NCBI GenBank assembly: GCA_027574665.1 | Contig: CM050654.1 | Location: 35,855,722-35,919,721 of the forward strand | Length of the DNA: 64,000 nucleotides | Source of the DNA: Rhynochetos jubatus | Taxonomy: Eukaryota > Chordata > Aves > Eurypygiformes > Rhynochetidae | Reading direction: 5' to 3' | Part shown: piece by piece, positions 27,076-40,485 of the stretch | How positions within the stretch are numbered: the first letter of the stretch is position 1 | Layout of the letters: every line of letters starts with the position of its first letter | Translations under genes and position numbers: made by a program | The notes under the pieces: model-generated | Database searches by the model: none | Seen by the model: only the letters and a program-made list of their open reading frames with translations | Told to the model about the DNA's origin: nothing

Positions 27076-29006
27076 GCAAAGAAGAACAGAATAAAGGGGA
27101 AAACATTTGCTAACCTCATGGACTCATGGAATCCAACTGCCCTTTCGATGCAGCTTTAAAACCTTACTTTTGAGTGGAATGCTGAGCTTTGTTACAAAAA
27201 CCTCCTATTTTCAAAACGTCAGGCTCAGTTTCCAACCCCATCACCCAAAAAAACCCAACAATTAGTATGTGCAACAAACCTAGCATAGCCCTGCAAAAAA
27301 ATAACATCAAAAGTGTGCTGACATGAAAAGTTACACTGTCAAACATACAGCTAAAAACCAGGTTATTTCTTGAAAGTCAAGGCCTCACTACGGTGTTCCT
27401 GATAACTGTCAGTGGTGAAAACCATCTTGCTGGCTGCTCAAAGAGACTTTAAATTTTTTAAACTGCCAACCTCCGTAAGGAGGTTTTGATCTCAAAAACT
27501 TCATGCACTTAGAATTCAAGGCAGGTTATTTCCTAGCGTTCTGCTGTCTTCTTTTATTTTTCAATGGTACTCACTTGACCGCAGTTTTAAGTTGTAAAAA
27601 GTTCTTTCCAACATCTACCTGCCCAGTGAAAACAGTTGCTCAAAGAAACAGAAGAAACACAAGTTTCCCAGTACTGAGAAACAAATCTTAACATTTACCT
27701 TCCTCTACCATCGATCAAAGGAAGGAAAAAAAAAAGTAAAAATACAATAAAAGAAAAAGGTCCAAGTCTCTAAGCACTTCACAAACCTTCAGAGGCACTG
27801 CACAATGTGCAGTTATTCCACCAACAGCCACCACCACACACAACGGCACAGTCCTGTCCTCTTATCCTTAATTGCCTATCACGGCTTTTACTAGGTTCAG
27901 CAGCAAGTAGGCTAGCTGCATCACCAAATACAAACAAGAATAACACCACATTCTCTAAAACCCACCAACCCAACACACACCACTCAACCTTAAAATTACT
28001 ACTGCCCAGGCAGCAAGAAGCCAAATATCTCTAAACACATTCAATCACAAGTGTTACCGCATTAAAAATTCTGTGACTTTGATACAGCTTTCACAAGGTA
28101 AACCACAACAAACGATGGAAATTATCCCACCAATCCGGAGGTCTAGTACTGAGACAGAGCAGCCTGCAATACCTACCTTGAACTGCACATACAACATTCA
28201 GAGCATGTTGTCACTATAGAAGACTTAGGATATACATAAACGTGTCAACTACTACATAGCAAAACACTCCAATTTTGGGGAGAAAATTCAGTTCCTTTTC
28301 CACGTATCAAAACCTGATGTGTGCAGATGGAGAGCAAGCTTACAGCAGTAAAATCATTTTCCCAAGGGTCCAGAGAAAGGTTGGGCGATACCCAGGATTA
28401 GTATAGTCCCTGGAGCAAATTCTTGGCCCGGTCTCTGAACTAGCAGGATCTGAGTTAGCGTTAATTCACCTTTCTTCCACAGCATTTAAAAACGTTTGTG
28501 AAAGTATAAACAGGCTGAGTTAAGCAAATGTTATCTCGCAAACATGAGAGAGAAAACAAGAGCTACGATCAAAAAAACCAAGTGCTAAGGGGAGGTATAA
28601 ATCTGAAAACACCTCACTTAGTCTAAGTTCATCCCGTCATTTGCCATAAGCTTTAGGGCCAGATGCTCACCTGTTTCAAACTGAAATAAACCCATGGAAG
28701 ACAACAAATCCACATACTCCAACTGAAGATCCATCCCCATAAATCACTTTAAGTGTATTTTGGAGATTTCAAGCCTGAAGATTCCATAAATCATTAAACA
28801 TTACTTGCAACATCATCGCTTAAATCTAAGTCTTGTTTTCATTCAGCAGATGCTTCTCAGCAGGGAAATGTACACACAGGAACCCAGAGTATCTCTTAAG
28901 GGGAGAGTAGCAGGCAACTCCCTTTGAGCAGGGATTGCTTGAGTGTTCATTATGATTCAAAATAACAAAATCGTATCATTTTGCTGCTGACATTTCAGTA
29001 TCAGAT
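27076..29006. other. TMEM163 intron 2 (part): no feature recognised
   Basis: AT-rich sequence between the poly(A) run and the LTR. Short open frames on both strands overlap at 27.8-28.0 kb and encode nothing recognisable. Confidence 0.55.
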
Positions 29007-29584
29007 TGTGCTGATTTTGGCTGGGATAGAGTTAATTTTTTCCATAGTAGCTGGTATGGGGCTGTGTTTTGGATTTGTGCTAGAAACAGTGTTGATAACA
29101 CAGGGATGTTTTCGTTATTGCTGAGCAGTGCCTGCACAGCCAAGGCCTTTTCTGCTCCTGACCCCACCCCACCAGTGAGGAGGCTGGGGGTCCACAAGGA
29201 GTTGGGAGGGGCCACAGCCAGGACAGCTGACCCCAGCTGACCAAAGGGATATTCCAGACCACATGGTGTCAGGCTCAGCGTATAAAACTGGGGGAAGAAG
29301 AAGGAAGGGAGGGACATTCAGAGTGATGGCGTCTGTCTTCCCAAGTAACTGTTATGTGTGAGAGAGACATGGAGATGGCTGAATACCTGCCTGCCCATGG
29401 GAAGTGGGGAATGAATTCCTTGTTTTGCTTTGCTTGTGTGGCTTTTTCTTTCCCTATTAAGCTGTCTGTATCTCAACCCACGAGTTTCCTCACTTTTACC
29501 CTTCTGAATCTCCCCCCCCATCCCACTGGGGCAAAGCAAGCGGCTGTGTGGGGCCCAGTTGCTGGCTGGGGTTAAACCACAACA
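29007..29584 (+). mobile_element. Solo LTR of an avian endogenous retrovirus, full length
   Basis: The element starts TGTGCTGATTTTGGCTGGGA and ends GGGGTTAAACCACAACA, so it has the TG...CA ends expected of an LTR and is about 578 bases long. A TATA box (TATAAAA) lies at 29281-29287. No retroviral internal region is present on either side, so it is a solo LTR. I could not make out a convincing target-site duplication (CAGAT to the left, TGGAT to the right). It looks structurally whole and younger than the copies at 4.9 and 19.9 kb. The minus-strand open frames over 28976-29755 are shadows of this repeat. Confidence 0.93.
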
Positions 29585-29661
29585 TGGATGATTTTTTTGG
29601 TTGTTTCGTTTTGTTTTGTTTGTTGATGGGGTTTTTTTAATTTTTTGTTTATTTTTTTTTA
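29585..29661. repeat. T/G-rich low-complexity tract
   Basis: Immediately after the LTR there are about 75 bases made almost only of T with scattered G (runs of TTTTG and T7-T9). This is simple sequence with no coding or RNA signal. Confidence 0.8.
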
Positions 29662-32600
29662 ACACACGTGCACAAGCAGTGACTACAGGTTTCCCACAGG
29701 AAGAACTCACACGGTAAAGGCATATAACTATGAACTTTACCTGCTTAACTAACAATCTCTACAAATTAATTTGGTGATCTATTTTTTCACGGCTAGTGAG
29801 AATTGTTAAACAATCTCTCCTTTTCTGGTTGCAGCTAATTACACACAGAAATATCAAGTCATGTTAAATAAGAGACAGAGTTTATTATTAGTTTCTAATG
29901 CGCCACAAAGTTGAGCCAACGATTGGCTCTTTTGGGTACCACCAGTTTCACACAGTTAGACATGACGGTCTGATATATGCTAGCCGCCACAGCAGGTCAA
30001 ATAGCGATGTCTATCAAGCTGTGAGGGAGACAATAATCCTCCACACATACATATAGCCGTCATTCACTCTTGTACAAAACAAGCTAAGACTGATGCCTTT
30101 CATCTGCCTTTCTGTATCCCCAGCAGCACGCACTTACACATATAAAAATTGATCAGCATAAAACAATGTTTTTAAGATGGGCTGTCTTATTTTTTCTTGT
30201 GTTGTTTAGCAGTTTCTTCCTAACTCCTTAGCCATGTTCTGGAAGAGATCTGCCACCACTGCAGTCACTAGCAGTTTTGTCACTAGCTTCCACAATGCTA
30301 GGCAGGTCTGATGCTGGTTATTTGGCTCTGCCCTACGTTTCCCATGGAAATGTTAGAAATGTTTTTCTAGGATTAACTCATTCACACTAAATGTGAAATT
30401 AACTATTCCAAACACCACAAATCTGTTATTTAACATCTTAAGCCATTTACTGCTTTGAAAGAGCATTCTTTTCATGGAAGGATCCCAAATTGTTTTGATC
30501 AAGGTAGAGTAAGCTATGTGGGTTTCCACAAAATAATATTCCTAAGGAACACCTTTCTAATTTGGACTTCAGCATTTCAAGTATACCTTAACCTGTCTAT
30601 CAGTTGACTATCAGGCCTACCAGAACAGGACTGCATGGAGCTACTTTTATTTCGCCCAGCTACACATCCTAGGTGACACTGCAGGCTGCATTTCCATACT
30701 ATCAAATCTCCCACTGAACGATAATAAATCTTTTCTCTAAAATCTGAGATTTTTCTTTTCAGAGCCTGGGGAAATACTGTCATTCTTTGGCCATTGAAAT
30801 GTTTCATTAAAAAATGTGATCTGAGGACAATACACTTAGAGGTATATTTTCTTCACCTTGATATACTGAAAAGATACATCATACTTTACAGTTCCTTGAT
30901 GCATAATCTTTAACAGCAGAAGATAAACAGTCTTCACATCTGATAAGAAATTTTCATTTGGGATTCAGCTGAGAATCCTGTTCTGTAGTAGTTCTTACTC
31001 ATGTTCTCAGCATCCCACCTAGCATGAACATGGCTCTGAGATCTCTCCAGAAAGGCAGAGTTCATGGTGTAAGTTACTGGAAGGCAGATGCCTCTTGCCT
31101 AACTATTTTTACAACACTTGTCAGACTATCCCCTTCCTCTGCAGTTTTTCTGTCAAATACCAGCTGGTTATTTCTGGTCACTCTTCTTTGACTAAGCACT
31201 GACTAATCTGCTTCTTCTAACTTTGAAGCCAAGCTTGTCTGTCCTTTTTTCTGCATATCCAGAGAAAAAAGAACAGTAATGGGTCCTACAGGAAGAATCA
31301 GAAGAGATACCTAAGAGCTCTTTATGGTTTTTCTGGAGAAGGTTGGTTTGCAAATGAAGGTTGGTATCTACTAAAAGTTGTCCTGCCTTCCCCAAGCTCC
31401 AGACTTTTGGTTTCGGTACTTACCAAAGACTTACAATAATCCTTATTTGAACAAAACTAATTTCATCATGTTGCACTACGCCTTTAATATCACACGTCAA
31501 AGTTTTCCAATCTTTCAACCTGAAAGACTTGGCCAACTGACATTACAGTTGCTTGACAGGTTATCAAAATCTACGAATGCAAAACAGAGATCAGAACAAC
31601 TGCACACCCTTCTCATCCAAGTACCATCCCCTCAATAGAAAAGAAACCAAACCCACCAAACAACCCCACAGTATTTTTCCCTATTTTTATATTAGACTAA
31701 TATTTTCAGTAAGGTGTAACAATGGATTGATCAAACCACATACACATTGTCTTATAACACGTCAGAAATGCATACCACTACAGTGGACGAGCACAGCTGT
31801 TTAATTGAGCATAATGGTGTTCTAGCACACTTTATCTCCTGCAACGATTAATTAATCTACTATTTCAGTTGAAAAAGAACCCACTATTATTTATCAAACT
31901 GAATTATCCACAAGATCAATTTTAACTTGCTTTTTCTCCTAAAGTGTCATAGCATATAACAAATAGGAGCATCTAGGACATGTTTTATGCTCTTGCTGGT
32001 GATATTTTCAGAAACAGAAGTGTTCTTCAGTTAATACAGGGTTAACCTCAGAAGGGGCAGTGCCACCTATTCAAAGAAAATCCGGCCTCTGTTACAATGG
32101 ATTTTCTCTGCTCTGTACCACTCTGTATGTAGCCATAGACTCTCAGATACTCCCATTTCTCATCTAGCACTACCATTGCTTCACCGGAGCTGGCCAACCA
32201 ACAGAATGTTTTACTGCAACATGGAACATTCACTGGAAGCTATATTACATTGTAAAGAAGCAGATATTACTTATGTGATTAATTCACTGTTATTAAGTTC
32301 CTACTACAGTGCAGGCATACCAAAACAAGATAAGCAATCTGCAAATCAAAATTCTGTACTGAAAAAGTATTAAAATCTAACAAGCTTTCAGTAAAAGGAA
32401 CTCAAACACCATTACTGAAAAATCAGAAAGTGCCGAGAAGTAAACACCAAGCACTACAAAACCTCCCCAGTAAAGGAAAACAGTTATAAACATTATTAAG
32501 AATTTAGATCAGGTATAAGTTTACATTTTCCTGTCTACTAAGTTAAATACAAAAAAATATTTTTAAATTTCTGGCAGAAGTAAAGAAAACCTAAAGAAAA

Positions 32601-35600
32601 GATAGCTGTGTTCTGATATTCATCACTTCACTGCTGCGTGAGAAGTTTGTTTTAATTCAGTAGTACTTTACAACCTCAAACATCAAACAATAAAGTGATA
32701 CTGTACAATGAATATTAAACATTCATTTTCTTTCATGACTCCTGATTTTTCTGTGCCAGATACAAAGAATTAATAGTTCATCTTTTCCAATAAGCACATT
32801 CTTAAATTGGGAGAGCAGAAAAAATTCCTCATGATCAATGCAAATCAAGTGCTACTGATAGATCAGGCATTCATAAAGACATCTGTTAACAGACGCATGC
32901 CTTTACACAAGAGGTAAGCCTGCAACAGCTGAGTTACTACTTTGTGGAACGGAAGCTACGTCAAATGTCTCTTCAATCAATTGACGTAAGATTGGAGACA
33001 TTTTTCTCCAAAGGACAGATGGGCAACCACTTATCTATGCGATATACCAAATAAAGCAGGAGCAGCAATTCAGACTTGTACTAGATGATCATCTAAACTA
33101 CATTTTATAGAGGAAAAAGTCAAACAGTTTTTGCAAACAACAGTTAATACCAATCAGGTGCAATAAACCCAATATTCCTTCCTTTCTAACTATCTTTTCA
33201 TACTTTTAGCCAAGATACACAAGCTAGGGATGGCTGTAGAGCACATCATTACCACACCAGCCAGTTATGGCCAAGTGGCATGTCTAAAACCCACCCCATT
33301 AAGTGTTCGGTTTTTATTTTCCCATATGCAATTTTCAGCCTCTACCTACATCTCTCTCTAATTGCACAGTACAATTGTCTCGGGGATACGAGTAGGATCG
33401 CTGACACCAGGCCAATTACTTAACACTGCCTATTTATTTACCTTACTTCTTCGTACGTTACACCTTGCTACACAACTGTATTCTCATAGCTGGAACCTCT
33501 GAATCATCAAACACAAAGTTGCCTTCAGTGAAATACTAGCAGAGATCTGACAGCAAAACTGAAGACCAAATTTCAAGTGTATAAAATCTTCTGATATAAA
33601 ACAAATACAACATATATTAGAATATATATATTTTATATGGTATAAATTATGTAAAATAATAGATGTCAATTCATTTACTGTTCTTACTGGTTTAGATATC
33701 ACACAGACTTATTTCATACTTTTGCACAAAAAAAAACCCCACAATCTCAGAAAGGAAAAATAAAACAACAAAGGAAAGAATTGTGATTATTTTTACACTA
33801 AATAGCCTAGACTTAACATACTTGTATGTTCCTCATTCTTCATGAAGCGATGTTACAGTGCTAGTTTCCCTTCAATATCAGCATCCTGTTGTAATTTCAA
33901 AATTCTTTGGGATGATCTTCTTTCATGAGAAAGGAATCAGTACTTCGCATGAGGTATGATTATATTGCAGTTTTCTAATGCAAAAATGCAACAAGCTCAT
34001 ATGTTTTAAAGGTTAGCATTTAAAGACAAATTCAGTTGTTTTAATAAACTTCCACCACAGCAACAATTTTTAAAATTATTTACTGTTCAACTACATAGAC
34101 AGAGATCATTACACATCTTGTTCTGCATTTCAGAGACTTCTATCACCATTTTGCCTGCCAAATAAGGAAAAGATTTCATGACGTGCGAAGCATTGCAGAT
34201 TTTAGACCTATACTTCTGTTCAACAGCTATCAGTCTTGAACTTGTCATCCATATGCTATTTTCTCCTCCCAAGAAAGTCACTTACAGTTTTGTACAGCTA
34301 AAAAAAGACAAGCCCTCACTGGCCTCTCATTTCATTTTCAGTGCATGAAAATTACATTTTGCTGGTACTAAGCACAGACTGACTTACACAAAAAGCTATC
34401 TTGTGCCAGTGCTGCACAGGCAATGGATTTTTTTGTCCTTTAGACCTATATATATATATGTCCTATGTATAACATGGTTAGGACCAAACTCTGTTTTCAA
34501 GTGTAGGGACGCAGCTATAACAAGGACGATAGGGTTGCACAAGTGTCACCAATATCAAAACTCTACCTCGGGAATTTAAGTTCTATATTTCATTAACACT
34601 TCTGTGAGACTACAGCCCTGAAGCATCTCTAACTGATGTAATTAAATGCCCTGAGAAATATGCAAAATGAGAGATCTGTGTACTGTCACGCAGCGGTTCC
34701 ATTCTGTATTTACCCTTTACTTGGTTTTAAGTGTCTGCATGGTATTGTGACTTGAAATGTAACTTTCTGCATAAATCTAATGTGCTCTACTGCAAAAATA
34801 AAATAAAAAAAGTACTCTCAGGTCTTTAGGAATGAGAAATGCAGTTCTGTATAGCTCCTGGAAGAGAAAACACAAAGACCCAGACTTTTCATGTGGTCAA
34901 TGACCCTGGAAAATTCTGTTTAGGTACTCTAAAACAGGCCTGAGTTCTGAGCGTCCATCATTTGCCTGAATTGCAGTGATCTTTAAAGAATGCTGAATTG
35001 GATATCCAGACTAAAGAGCCTCAGAGCCATGAACCTGTACCTACATTCTTTAGTAGTATTAGCATTATCATTATTCACAGCTGTGCCCAGGGTATACTAA
35101 GTTCTGTGCAAACATAAGGGAAAGCCCACATATATTTAATTTCTTGAGCAAGAACAGGAATGGATCACAGGGAAAATGATATATGCATCAATAAATTAAT
35201 ATAGTCACTCCCCAACTCAGCTCTCTAAGCAGTATGCCTGAGATGAGGTATGACAGATAACATCAATACATCCACATCCGAGCATCCAGAGGATAACACC
35301 CTCAATTGCTTCATGGTTGTACCATGTCACCCCATTTGCAGTGTACTGGAATACAGCATAATAGGGGAGAAGGATAAGCAGTCATGTCCTACAGCTAACC
35401 AGAAGGAGATTTTAAGGTTCAGTTTAGTCATTCTAATGAAGAAAGTTAACCTGGATCCATACATTCTAAGGTTTGTTGGCATCTGAATGTTAGAGAGCCT
35501 GAAATGGAATGAAGCTTTAATCTGAAAGCAACCTCTACCCTGAAATTTCTAAGTGTTTGGACCATGTATTTCAAACAAAATGCCTCTCTAATCCCAGTAT

Positions 35601-38600
35601 GTGGAAGCTCACTTTAATAAATCATTTTTCAGTAATTCATTTTGAAACACAAAAATCAGAACATCAGTTTCTTTGCATTTACTTGTAATTATCTTATCCA
35701 TGGACCAATAGCTGATCCTACAAAATACTCCCACTTATAGAATTGTATCTACCGAGTTTCCATCTGAAATACTATACAGATTAATAGAATTCACCTTCTC
35801 AAAATACAAGTGCATATTTACTAACAGACTAAACACCGGGATATGACCTCTGATCATGGACCTGTTAGTTGCACTCAAGCTTTCAGCTATTTCAATAAAG
35901 CTAAACTCTCAAATAAGCCTGTGGTGATCTAAAAGGAGTGATCTCTAAAGCAACCACGAGGACAGATTTCACAACCTGCCTGCTATTTCCCCAGCATTTT
36001 GCAAACAGCGCAGCATCGACTCTTCCCGTGATGTATTAGCATGCAGGGCCTATTCAGGCGTGCTCTGACCACACTGGGACAGGCTGGCTGCAAGTTCCAT
36101 CTTGACGGCTGCCTCATGAAAGCCCTTTTCAAATCTTACATTGACAAAGGGATACATTCTAAATCTTTGCTCGATCTTAGACTACAAAGAGAGCTTTCAG
36201 TGCAGAATTTGGACTATCCATTGTTTTCATATATTGATATGACTACTCCATTCACCGTGAAACAATTTCAGCTAATCAAATCAGGAAGATGAATGCACAG
36301 ACCACATTCTGTGAATCACAAGTCTGCACTGGACAAGAAATGCCAGATAGACTGAGAGTTTGTTTTCTGCTTTGTCAATATTAGCAGAGATTAACTGCTT
36401 GAACAGAAATTACACTATAAAGGCAAAAGCTATATTTGTATATTTTTCAAAATTATGTTTTAGTAACATGAATGTCAAGAAACTACAAATAATGGGTTTC
36501 AAAACACCAATGCTCCATTCCAACTGTAACAGTCCCTGGTCCTCTATTATGATTCTGAAACCTACTATACTGCAGCTACAGTAAAAAGTTAAGAGTTGTT
36601 ATTATGAAATGATTTAGACTGCAGTCTTGTAGTGCACATACATATGCTGCAAAAAAAGATGTTCAAACTATGTTTGCATTCTTATGTTATTGTAAAACCA
36701 AAACAAATAATTACATTAAAAATATTATTCTGTATTGACTTGGGGTGCTAAGGAATACATTAATGTTAATTTTAGTAATCTTTGTCATGCCCAGTCTCAT
36801 TTTATGACTATATATTTATAAAAATATAAATCCACTCTTAATAAGAAATCTACAAGCATGCATGAAAACGAACTTACTGATCAGGCATTGCTCAGTATCT
36901 TACCATAGAAGTATTGCACAAAACCACCAATGTTACACATAAATGATTCTAGGTGAGCCTGTCAGCAGCTAAAGACCATACCATGGGGCTCCACTGACCT
37001 CAAGAATCTAACGAAGTTAAGTCTATACAAATTTTACTGAAGCCTTGTGCAACTATATGATGGAGAGCAACACGTTCAGCAGCCCTCAAAGCCAATGAGA
37101 CCACAGCCATTACCACAGAGTGCAGGAGTTGTATTTAGAGACAGCAGGTGAAGTTTCCAAATGGTCTTTTACAAGTACAGCATTTCTGTAGTAAACGCAA
37201 GTATACTAAGTACCCGATAGTTAGAGATCCGTTCTTTCAGCTAAAGGAAAAAGCTGATTTTATGGTCTGTGCATCCTACTTCTCAATATTAGTGAATGAA
37301 AGATCACAATTCCACTTTCCCTTAAGGAGCTGCTCTGCTCCATACCCAGCCTAGCCTAGTTTAGCTTTCCAAACTTAGAGACCAAACACATTTTGATGCA
37401 TATGTTGGCACTTCATCTTCTGCATTCCATTATTTCAGGCCACAAAACAGTCCATCCCAGAAAGAATACATACCATACACCTGTTATGTAGGAAATACAC
37501 AGCATGTATATAGGTATATTATAATTTGAATTTATACACCTTTATAATACTACTAAAAAAACCTGTGTATATTGTAAGCCTAACACAGAGTTCAGATCAG
37601 TGGATCTCACGCCTTATGTGCCACAGATCCATTACCTAATAAGGAAACTTCTTTATATATTCAGATTAACGTAAGATTTCTCAATCTCTTTCAGTATTAC
37701 CAAGTGAAAGGATCAGAGTTCAGCTGGGGCATCAGCATAAGCCCACCAAAAGAAAACTTCTCATACCAGTCAAGATAAACCATTCCAATTTATTCTAATG
37801 CTAGAAAAATACAGCTTTGGAAGTAACTGGGCTAGTCTTGAAAGGAAAGAGATCACGCTGAAGCACTCAAGGGAGGGGGCAGGCCGTAAGAAAGGAAAAG
37901 GAACTCTAGTTAGAAACACTTGGTTGCAAAAGGAGGCTCCTGAGTCATTTCCTCACTCTCCACAGAGACCGCGCACACAGGTATCACTCCCCTTAGTATG
38001 TTTCTTACCTTGCACATCCTCTATTTGTTCCACTACAGTTATCAAGTAATGTCAGTTCCCTGGCCTACTATCTTTACTATATCATGTGCTGCTGCAAAAG
38101 CAGCACCATAAGATACATTTGCAAGGAAGTATTTTGAAGGCTGGAGGAAGATAAAACAGAAATTGACAGAAAAACGTGTAGGGGAATCAGAAAGAGTAGT
38201 GAGAATACAGTCAGCATAGCCGAACAATTAGCACAGCATGTCCCCATCTTTCACTGAAATGGAACATCCAGGGCTGCATTGCTAACACTTTACCATTACA
38301 GACGAGGTAAAACGGAAACAGGATGCTTTAAATAGCAGGTGTTTGCAAAGAATTGGCAGTGTCAGACACCCCAAAGTGACAACTAGTCAGTTATATCAAA
38401 CAGGCAGCAAACTCTGGTCACCTGGCATGTCTCCCAACTCATGGGTTGGCTAGAAGAACCTGCTAAAAGGACAGCACAAAGGAAGACAGCAGCCAATGTG
38501 AGATGATAAATCACTGAAATTGCATGGGGGAGCAAAGTGATTCTAGAAGAATCACTGTATTTTCCTTGAAGATTAAAAACTTTTAATACTAAGCACACCA

Positions 38601-39450
38601 AAAGTCCTGCCAATGCTTTTGTGGTATGTCAGCTACTGTCTATTAAGATATTCCATACAGATTTAATATTTATCTGTGTGTTGCTTCATCTTTTATTCTT
38701 CATAAATGTCACCTCTTGAAACCACGAGGAAAGATACTTTCAAAAACCATACAATTAGTCTGCTCCTAACAGCTGATTTCAGTAATTCAACACCTATCTA
38801 CTCCAGCTGAGTATGCAATCACAGTATATCCAGACAGGGTCTACTTGCTCTGATGGGTTGTTTATTTTGGTAGGGTTTCTAAACACTACCAGAGTGCCAC
38901 AAATAAGAAAAACAGAAAATAAAAGCTTTTAGATAGCCAAGTTTATCTTACAAAATGTTTTAAAAGACCCTTTTAAAAGAAATGGAGTGGTTTGGTTACC
39001 ATATTAATCTTATGTCTTTCAACTCTGAGAGATGAAAACATAAAATAAAATTAAGCCATTTCTCAATATTCCCTAAAATTATACTGTTAATAGGTAACAA
39101 AATTGTTTTGTAACACATTATTTACTTCCATATTGCTTCAGCCCTCAAGACAGAGTATTGTATTTTCATGAAGCAGAACAAAATGAAAACTCAGATGTCC
39201 AGCTTTCTTGTTAACATTCAAATTCTCTACTGTTAGATCCTGCTTTTAAGTGTTCCTTCTCTTTTCTTTCCTTTTTGAATCAAGTTATTGTACCTGTGTT
39301 TCTATATAAATTGTTCCAAGTAATATATGTTGTGTTTTCAGAGACCATTTGGTCCGATTCTAATAATGTCTCCTGGGAGCTGACACCAACTTCCAGCAGC
39401 AGGTCGTACACTGCAGATTACAATAACAAAACACATGCTGCTGCGGCTTC

Positions 39451-39467
39451 AAAAAAAAAAAAAAAAA
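39451..39467. repeat. Poly(A) run of 17
   Basis: A homopolymer run in intron 2 with no recognisable retroposon body. Confidence 0.85.
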
Positions 39468-39799
39468 GCAAGTCTGTCTTTATCAAGCTGAAAAATTACG
39501 TTTTGAGACATCTTAGATGTCTTCTAGACAGAGCTTTCCTTTTGTTGGTATAAACATGTAAATCCAGGCACTTCTGGGTTTTCCTTGTTTTAAACAGAGA
39601 ATATTCCATTGCAAAGATTTTGTTCCAGATTCCACATTTCTTACTGCCTTTACAATAGTGCAGTGTTACTTAATTGATAAATAGATAGACCTGGTATTTT
39701 ACAAAATTTTCGCTGACCTAAAATATATCTTAATTTACACAATGTAGCATTTTTTCCTGTTTTGAAAGAAATATATTCGATTTTTTCCACAAAAAAGTG

Positions 39800-39850
39800 G
39801 GTTGCTTTTTGGTTTTGGGGGTTTTTTTGGTTTGTTTTGGGTTTTTTTAA
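39800..39850. repeat. G/T-rich low-complexity tract
   Basis: Alternating T-runs and G-runs (TTTTTGG, GGGGG, T7, T7). Simple sequence about 0.5 kb from exon 2 on its downstream side. Confidence 0.75.
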
Positions 39851-40365
39851 TTCTTTGTGTAAAGGTAAACCAGACAAACGCCTTGATACTTAAAAGAAAA
39901 AACACTGGCTCCTTCAGATTAGCGTTGTGCAGAATATGTCAGTGTAATACAGATAAATTATGTATTTCTTCCTTACAATTCACTATTCTTTATTATAGCA
40001 TTCCCACTACAAATCCCAGGTGGATTAAGACTTGTCATATTTGACCTCTTTGGTTAAAGGCAATCCACTGCATAATGATTTTTACACTATTCTGTAAAAT
40101 GAACAGCTCCACATGCATAAACGCTAGCAGGAATCAACATCTCCTGTTTCCTTCTCTGACCTTCAACAACCCTATCCTCTGCAGAAAAAACCAACAGTTT
40201 TACTAATTTATAAGCACCATGCAGACACAGGCAGTCTAGAGAGAAACCTCTTTAGCAGTTGCGAAGAAAACACGTGAGAAAGCTTCCACTGAGGGAAATA
40301 CTGAGAGCCCAAACGAAAAACAGAAAGGAAGAGGTGTGAAGATTTAAAATATTCCCAATACTCAC

Positions 40366-40485
40366 TGAAAGCAGCCACTGCAAGAGCCAGAGTGACAATA
40401 ATGGAGACCCAGGAAACCCACAATGCCTTCTTTCTGTAGCTTTGAGCTTCATGAGGTTTTAGCCTTGTACTGCTTTCTAGTAAAC
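40366..40485 (-). CDS. TMEM163: TMEM163 coding exon 2 (end of N-tail and first membrane helix)
   Basis: This 120-base exon completes codon 52 (Gly) and encodes residues 53-91 plus the first base of codon 92. The peptide runs LLESSTRLKPHEAQSYRKKA and then LWVSWVSIIVTLALAVAAF. It matches human TMEM163 as I recall it, with only a couple of substitutions. Residues about 72-91 form a hydrophobic helix (TM1 of six in the family) preceded by a basic RKK stop, which fits a cytosolic N-terminus. The acceptor is preceded by a pyrimidine-rich tract (CCCTCTTTGC...TTGTCAG|G) and the donor is CA|GTGAGT. The joined phase with exon 1 gives ...LEDR-G-LLESS without a break. The open frame continues past the donor for about 50 more codons, but that part has no similarity to the family and is intronic. 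Exon 3 should begin with the rest of a Thr codon. Confidence 0.96.

Larger units (their letters stand above)
29662..40365. other. TMEM163 intron 2 (5' part): no gene recognised
   Basis: This stretch begins with the GTGAGT donor of exon 2 at 40364-40365 (minus strand) and runs downstream along the gene. It is AT-rich. It holds a 17-base poly(A) at 39451-39467 and a G/T-rich low-complexity stretch at 39800-39850. No TMEM163 exon 3, named repeat or RNA gene was seen. Confidence 0.65.

Noticed and set aside
28976-29755. Minus-strand frames of 113 and 145 codons
   Set aside because: They are antisense reads of the solo LTR at 29007-29584 and its T-rich flank, not genes.
39421-39470. Poly(A) run as a possible processed-pseudogene tail
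   Set aside because: No coding-like or known retroposon sequence precedes it, and no flanking duplication is visible.
40208-40365. Continuation of the exon 2 frame past the donor (SEYWEYFKSS and on)
   Set aside because: Lies beyond a GTGAGT donor and leaves the TMEM163 family sequence, so it is intron read-through, not coding.
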